Notes under the pieces: model-generated | The model's database searches: none | What the model was told of the DNA's origin: nothing | The model's input: only the letters and a program-made list of their open reading frames with translations | Assembly: GCA_942492205.1 (NCBI GenBank) | Contig: CALODT010000001.1 | Coordinates: forward strand, 248,001 to 312,000 | Source of the DNA: UBA1847 sp942492205 | GTDB taxonomy: Bacteria; Pseudomonadota; Gammaproteobacteria; Steroidobacterales; Woeseiaceae | Direction of reading: 5' to 3' | DNA length: 64,000 nt | Part shown: piece by piece, positions 61,549 to 64,000 of the stretch | Position numbering within the stretch: position 1 is the stretch's first letter | Layout of the letters: each line of letters begins with the position of its first letter | Made by a program: the position numbers and the translations under genes

Positions 61549-63585
61549 ATGATAAAGACAATTATCAAACCCGTCGCAGCCCTGTTACTCGTCGCAACAA
61601 GCGCGCTTGCGATAGCTGACGAGTACTTTACGAATATCGACATCTTCGAGCTTGAACAGGCAGTGGATCCACAGATTTCGCCGAACGGCAGTCGCGTTGC
61701 ATATATCCGCCGGTCGATGGATATCATGACGGACCGTGCTGCCTCCAACATCTGGGTGGTCGATGCCGCTGGGAAGGATCACAGGCCTTTGCTGGCAGGA
61801 CCGGCAGACTACGGCAATCAGCGATGGTCGCCGAGTGGAGACCGGCTCGCGTTCGTCGCCGAGACTGAAGGGCGCGGTGCGCAAATTCAGTTGCTCTGGA
61901 TGGACAGCGGCCAGACGGCGACGCTGAGCAACGTCAGGAACAAGCCATCGTCGATCACATGGTCCCCGGACGGGACACAGATCGCGTTCGAGATGTTTGT
62001 AGACGTTACGGTGGAGCCACTGGCGACGCCCCCTGAAAAGCCGGAAGGTGCGGAATGGGCGCCACCGGTAAAGTTGATTGAAACAATCCGGTACCGGGGG
62101 GACGGCGAGGGTTACCTTGACACCGGCAATTCACAGCTCTTCGTCTTATCTGCCGAGGGCGGTACGCCTCGCCAGCTTACTTTCGGCGAATTCGACCATG
62201 GTGGGCCGCTGGCATGGAGCAAAGACGGCAAACACATTTTCTTCGCCGCAAACCGTAAGGACGAATGGCAATACGATCCACTGGAAGCAGAGTTATGGTC
62301 CGTTGATGTTGCGACAGGAGGCCTTGAGAAGCTGACAGACCGCGACGGCCCGGACTTCGCGCCTGCGGTGTCGCCGGACGGTACGAAGATTGCCTACCTG
62401 GGGTTCGATGATAAGAAGATGGGCTACCACAACGTCGGTGTGTACATACTGGACACAAAGGATGGCTCAGTTCGGGCGCTGACAGACGGCTTTGACCGCA
62501 GTATCGAGGATGTTCAGTGGGCCGGCAGTTCGAACCGCTTGTATATCCAGTACGATGATTACGGGCGCAAGCACGTCGCAACATTGTCGATGACTGGAAA
62601 AATTGATGTCGTCGTCAGCGATGTCGGCGGCATTTCGCTGGGCCGACCGTACACCAGTGGCGGCTTCTCGGTGGCCGACAAAGGGGCCTTCGCCTACTCG
62701 TATGGACGCTCCGATCGTCCTGCGGACGTCGGTGTCGGACGTGCCGGAAGCGGCTCGGTGAAACGACTGACTCAGCTGAACGAGGATCTGCTCGGCCACA
62801 AGAAACTTGGCAATGTTCAGGAGATGACCTGGCAGTCATCTGCCGATGACCTCGAGATTCAGGGCTGGCTTGTTACGCCGCCGGATTTCGACCCGAGTAA
62901 AAAGTATCCCTTGGTCCTGGAAATTCACGGTGGCCCGTTCGCTACCTACGGCCCACATTTCGCCGCCGAGATTCAGCTTTTTGCCGCGGCCGGATATGTT
63001 GTGCTCTACAGCAATCCGCGAGGCTCAACGAGTTACGGCTACGATTTCGCCAATGAGATTCATCACAATTACCCGGGCCAGGATTATGACGACCTGATGT
63101 CCGGTGTCGATGCCGTTATCGCGAAAGGATTTGTCAATCCGGAGCAGCTTTTCGTGACGGGCGGTTCCGGCGGAGGCGTGCTCAGCGCCTGGATCGTCGG
63201 CAAGACCGACCGTTTTGCGGCTGCGGTTGTGGCAAAGCCGGTCATCAACTGGGTGAGCACAGTTCTTACCACCGATATCGCAACCTTCATGCCGGCCTAC
63301 TGGTTCAGCGATCCGCCTTGGGTCGACCCGCAGCCATACTGGGATCGTTCGCCGCTATCGCTTGTCGGTAACGTCACGACGCCGACCGCCTTGCTAACCG
63401 GTGAGCAGGATCATCGCACCCCGATTACGGAGTCGGAGCAGTATTACCAGGCGTTGAAACTGAGAAAGATCGACACGGCCCTGATACGTGTGCCGGAAGC
63501 GTCGCATGGGATCGCGGCGCGGCCGTCGCACCTCATCGCCAAGGTGGACAACATTCTGGGCTGGTTCGCGCGCTACGCAGAGTAG
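61549..63585 (+). CDS. Exported S9 family (prolyl oligopeptidase-like) serine peptidase
   Basis: A 678-residue exported peptidase with a signal peptide (PVAALLLVATSALAIAD), a WD40/PD40-like beta-propeller (about 30-400; repeated patterns such as QRWSPSGDRLAF, ITWSPDGTQIAF, PAVSPDGTKIAY), and a C-terminal alpha/beta hydrolase. The triad is Ser540 (GGSGGG), Asp621 (GEQDHRTP) and His653 (EASHGI). It cleaves oligopeptides, probably dipeptidyl or acylaminoacyl type. Transcribed away from the MFS gene. Confidence 0.94.
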   Translation: MIKTIIKPVAALLLVATSALAIADEYFTNIDIFELEQAVDPQISPNGSRVAYIRRSMDIMTDRAASNIWVVDAAGKDHRPLLAGPADYGNQRWSPSGDRLAFVAETEGRGAQIQLLWMDSGQTATLSNVRNKPSSITWSPDGTQIAFEMFVDVTVEPLATPPEKPEGAEWAPPVKLIETIRYRGDGEGYLDTGNSQLFVLSAEGGTPRQLTFGEFDHGGPLAWSKDGKHIFFAANRKDEWQYDPLEAELWSVDVATGGLEKLTDRDGPDFAPAVSPDGTKIAYLGFDDKKMGYHNVGVYILDTKDGSVRALTDGFDRSIEDVQWAGSSNRLYIQYDDYGRKHVATLSMTGKIDVVVSDVGGISLGRPYTSGGFSVADKGAFAYSYGRSDRPADVGVGRAGSGSVKRLTQLNEDLLGHKKLGNVQEMTWQSSADDLEIQGWLVTPPDFDPSKKYPLVLEIHGGPFATYGPHFAAEIQLFAAAGYVVLYSNPRGSTSYGYDFANEIHHNYPGQDYDDLMSGVDAVIAKGFVNPEQLFVTGGSGGGVLSAWIVGKTDRFAAAVVAKPVINWVSTVLTTDIATFMPAYWFSDPPWVDPQPYWDRSPLSLVGNVTTPTALLTGEQDHRTPITESEQYYQALKLRKIDTALIRVPEASHGIAARPSHLIAKVDNILGWFARYAE

Positions 63586-63590
63586 GACGG

Positions 63591-64000
63591 CTAGACGAGA
63601 TCCAGCAGCATCGGCAAGACGATGCGTTTGATCAGGCTGAGCCCGATTACACCGATGAGGATGACCATCAAAGTCGCGAAGCTCCACTCATTCAACACCA
63701 GGCCGAGTGCCAACGCGGCAGCCGGGGGATGCTCGGTGCGAGTGACCACCATCGTGAACATGGCAAGCGAAATAGCGAGCGCGCCGAAGATAACCATGAT
63801 GGCGTGATCCCAGGTGCCTTCCAGCGAAAACAGCGAATAAAGATAAGACATCGCGACGCCGGCAATCATGCCAACGATGTACCCGCCGACCAGGTGGCGG
63901 GGGTCCGAGTGCAGGGATCGCGGCACTGCGAAGGCAATGAAAGCGCTGGCTCCAAGGGAGGCGATCAGCACCGTTTGGGTCACCGCATCCAGTATGAGTA
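63591..64000 (-). CDS. HPP-family membrane protein, 5' end outside the window
   Basis: A partial gene of the HPP family, seen as ASLGASAFIAFAVPRSLHSD, HLVGGYIVGM and the EHPPAAA motif that names the family. The frame is open to the window edge (LILDAV before VTQTVLIASL), and known members have one more membrane segment ahead, so the true start lies to the right. HPP proteins are membrane proteins with four to five helices; some plant and cyanobacterial members transport nitrite. It is convergent with the S9 peptidase gene with a gap of 5 bases. Confidence 0.82.
   Translation of the reverse strand, partial: LILDAVTQTVLIASLGASAFIAFAVPRSLHSDPRHLVGGYIVGMIAGVAMSYLYSLFSLEGTWDHAIMVIFGALAISLAMFTMVVTRTEHPPAAALALGLVLNEWSFATLMVILIGVIGLSLIKRIVLPMLLDLV

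Noticed and set aside
1..64000. tRNA, rRNA, CRISPR arrays, transposase genes, prophage genes
   Set aside because: None seen by reading. Regular spacer-repeat structure and transposase motifs were looked for without success; a tRNA search program could still find a missed one.

Overview
The window reads as chromosomal DNA of a GC-rich, free-living gammaproteobacterium. This is inferred from gene content: RND tripartite pumps, a DUF3014 protein, ChrR-like cupin, NhaC and SSS sodium-coupled transporters, lipoprotein gamma-glutamyltranspeptidase, membrane-anchored cyclase/AAA/TPR sensor, and tiny intergenic gaps. The heavy use of Na+-coupled transporters suits a marine or saline habitat. I cannot fix the genus. 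I saw no rRNA, tRNA, CRISPR array or intact insertion sequence.

Layout. 1-16.9 kb is ordinary metabolism and transport: a subtilase cut by the left edge, an opine-dehydrogenase-like gene flanked by two copies of a 50-bp palindrome, NhaC antiporter plus cupin, 3-methyladenine glycosylase, DUF3014, an outer-membrane barrel, small membrane proteins, an SSS symporter, Ggt and an RND pump. 17-29 kb is an accessory stretch of mostly small, mostly minus-strand orphan genes (two DUF6090-like paralogues, SIMPL protein, TPR protein, Notum/pectin-acetylesterase-like hydrolase, Rid-like lipoprotein, HAD hydrolase). Its 17-25 kb part is separated by many copies of a dispersed intergenic repeat. 29-43.3 kb returns to ordinary genes: PLP-dependent cysteine synthase-like enzyme, nuclease/phosphatase lipoprotein, a second RND pump, a c-type-haem-like lipoprotein with duplicated Ig-like domains, an orphan LacI headpiece, then an ion/osmotic group (K+ channel, CorA, MscS, DUF2061) and a flavin disulfide oxidoreductase.

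43.5-52.4 kb is the most striking part. A tightly packed four-gene operon encodes a triple-TIR protein, a very large membrane STAND NTPase with a C-terminal RDD-like domain, a patatin phospholipase, and a SLOG-like nucleotide-binding protein. A convergent gene encodes a second, membrane-spanning patatin. The set (sensor NTPase, NAD-cleaving or ligand-making TIR, lipid-attacking patatin, nucleotide-ligand-binding SLOG fold) has the parts expected of an abortive-infection defence or envelope-stress signalling system. I do not recognise this exact combination.

52.4-64 kb holds a fatty-acid desaturase, a B12-type radical SAM enzyme, a membrane AAA/TPR regulator whose cyclase domain has lost its metal-binding aspartates, a nucleotidyltransferase, an AmpG-like MFS permease fused to two zinc ribbons, an S9 peptidase, and an HPP-family membrane protein cut by the right edge.
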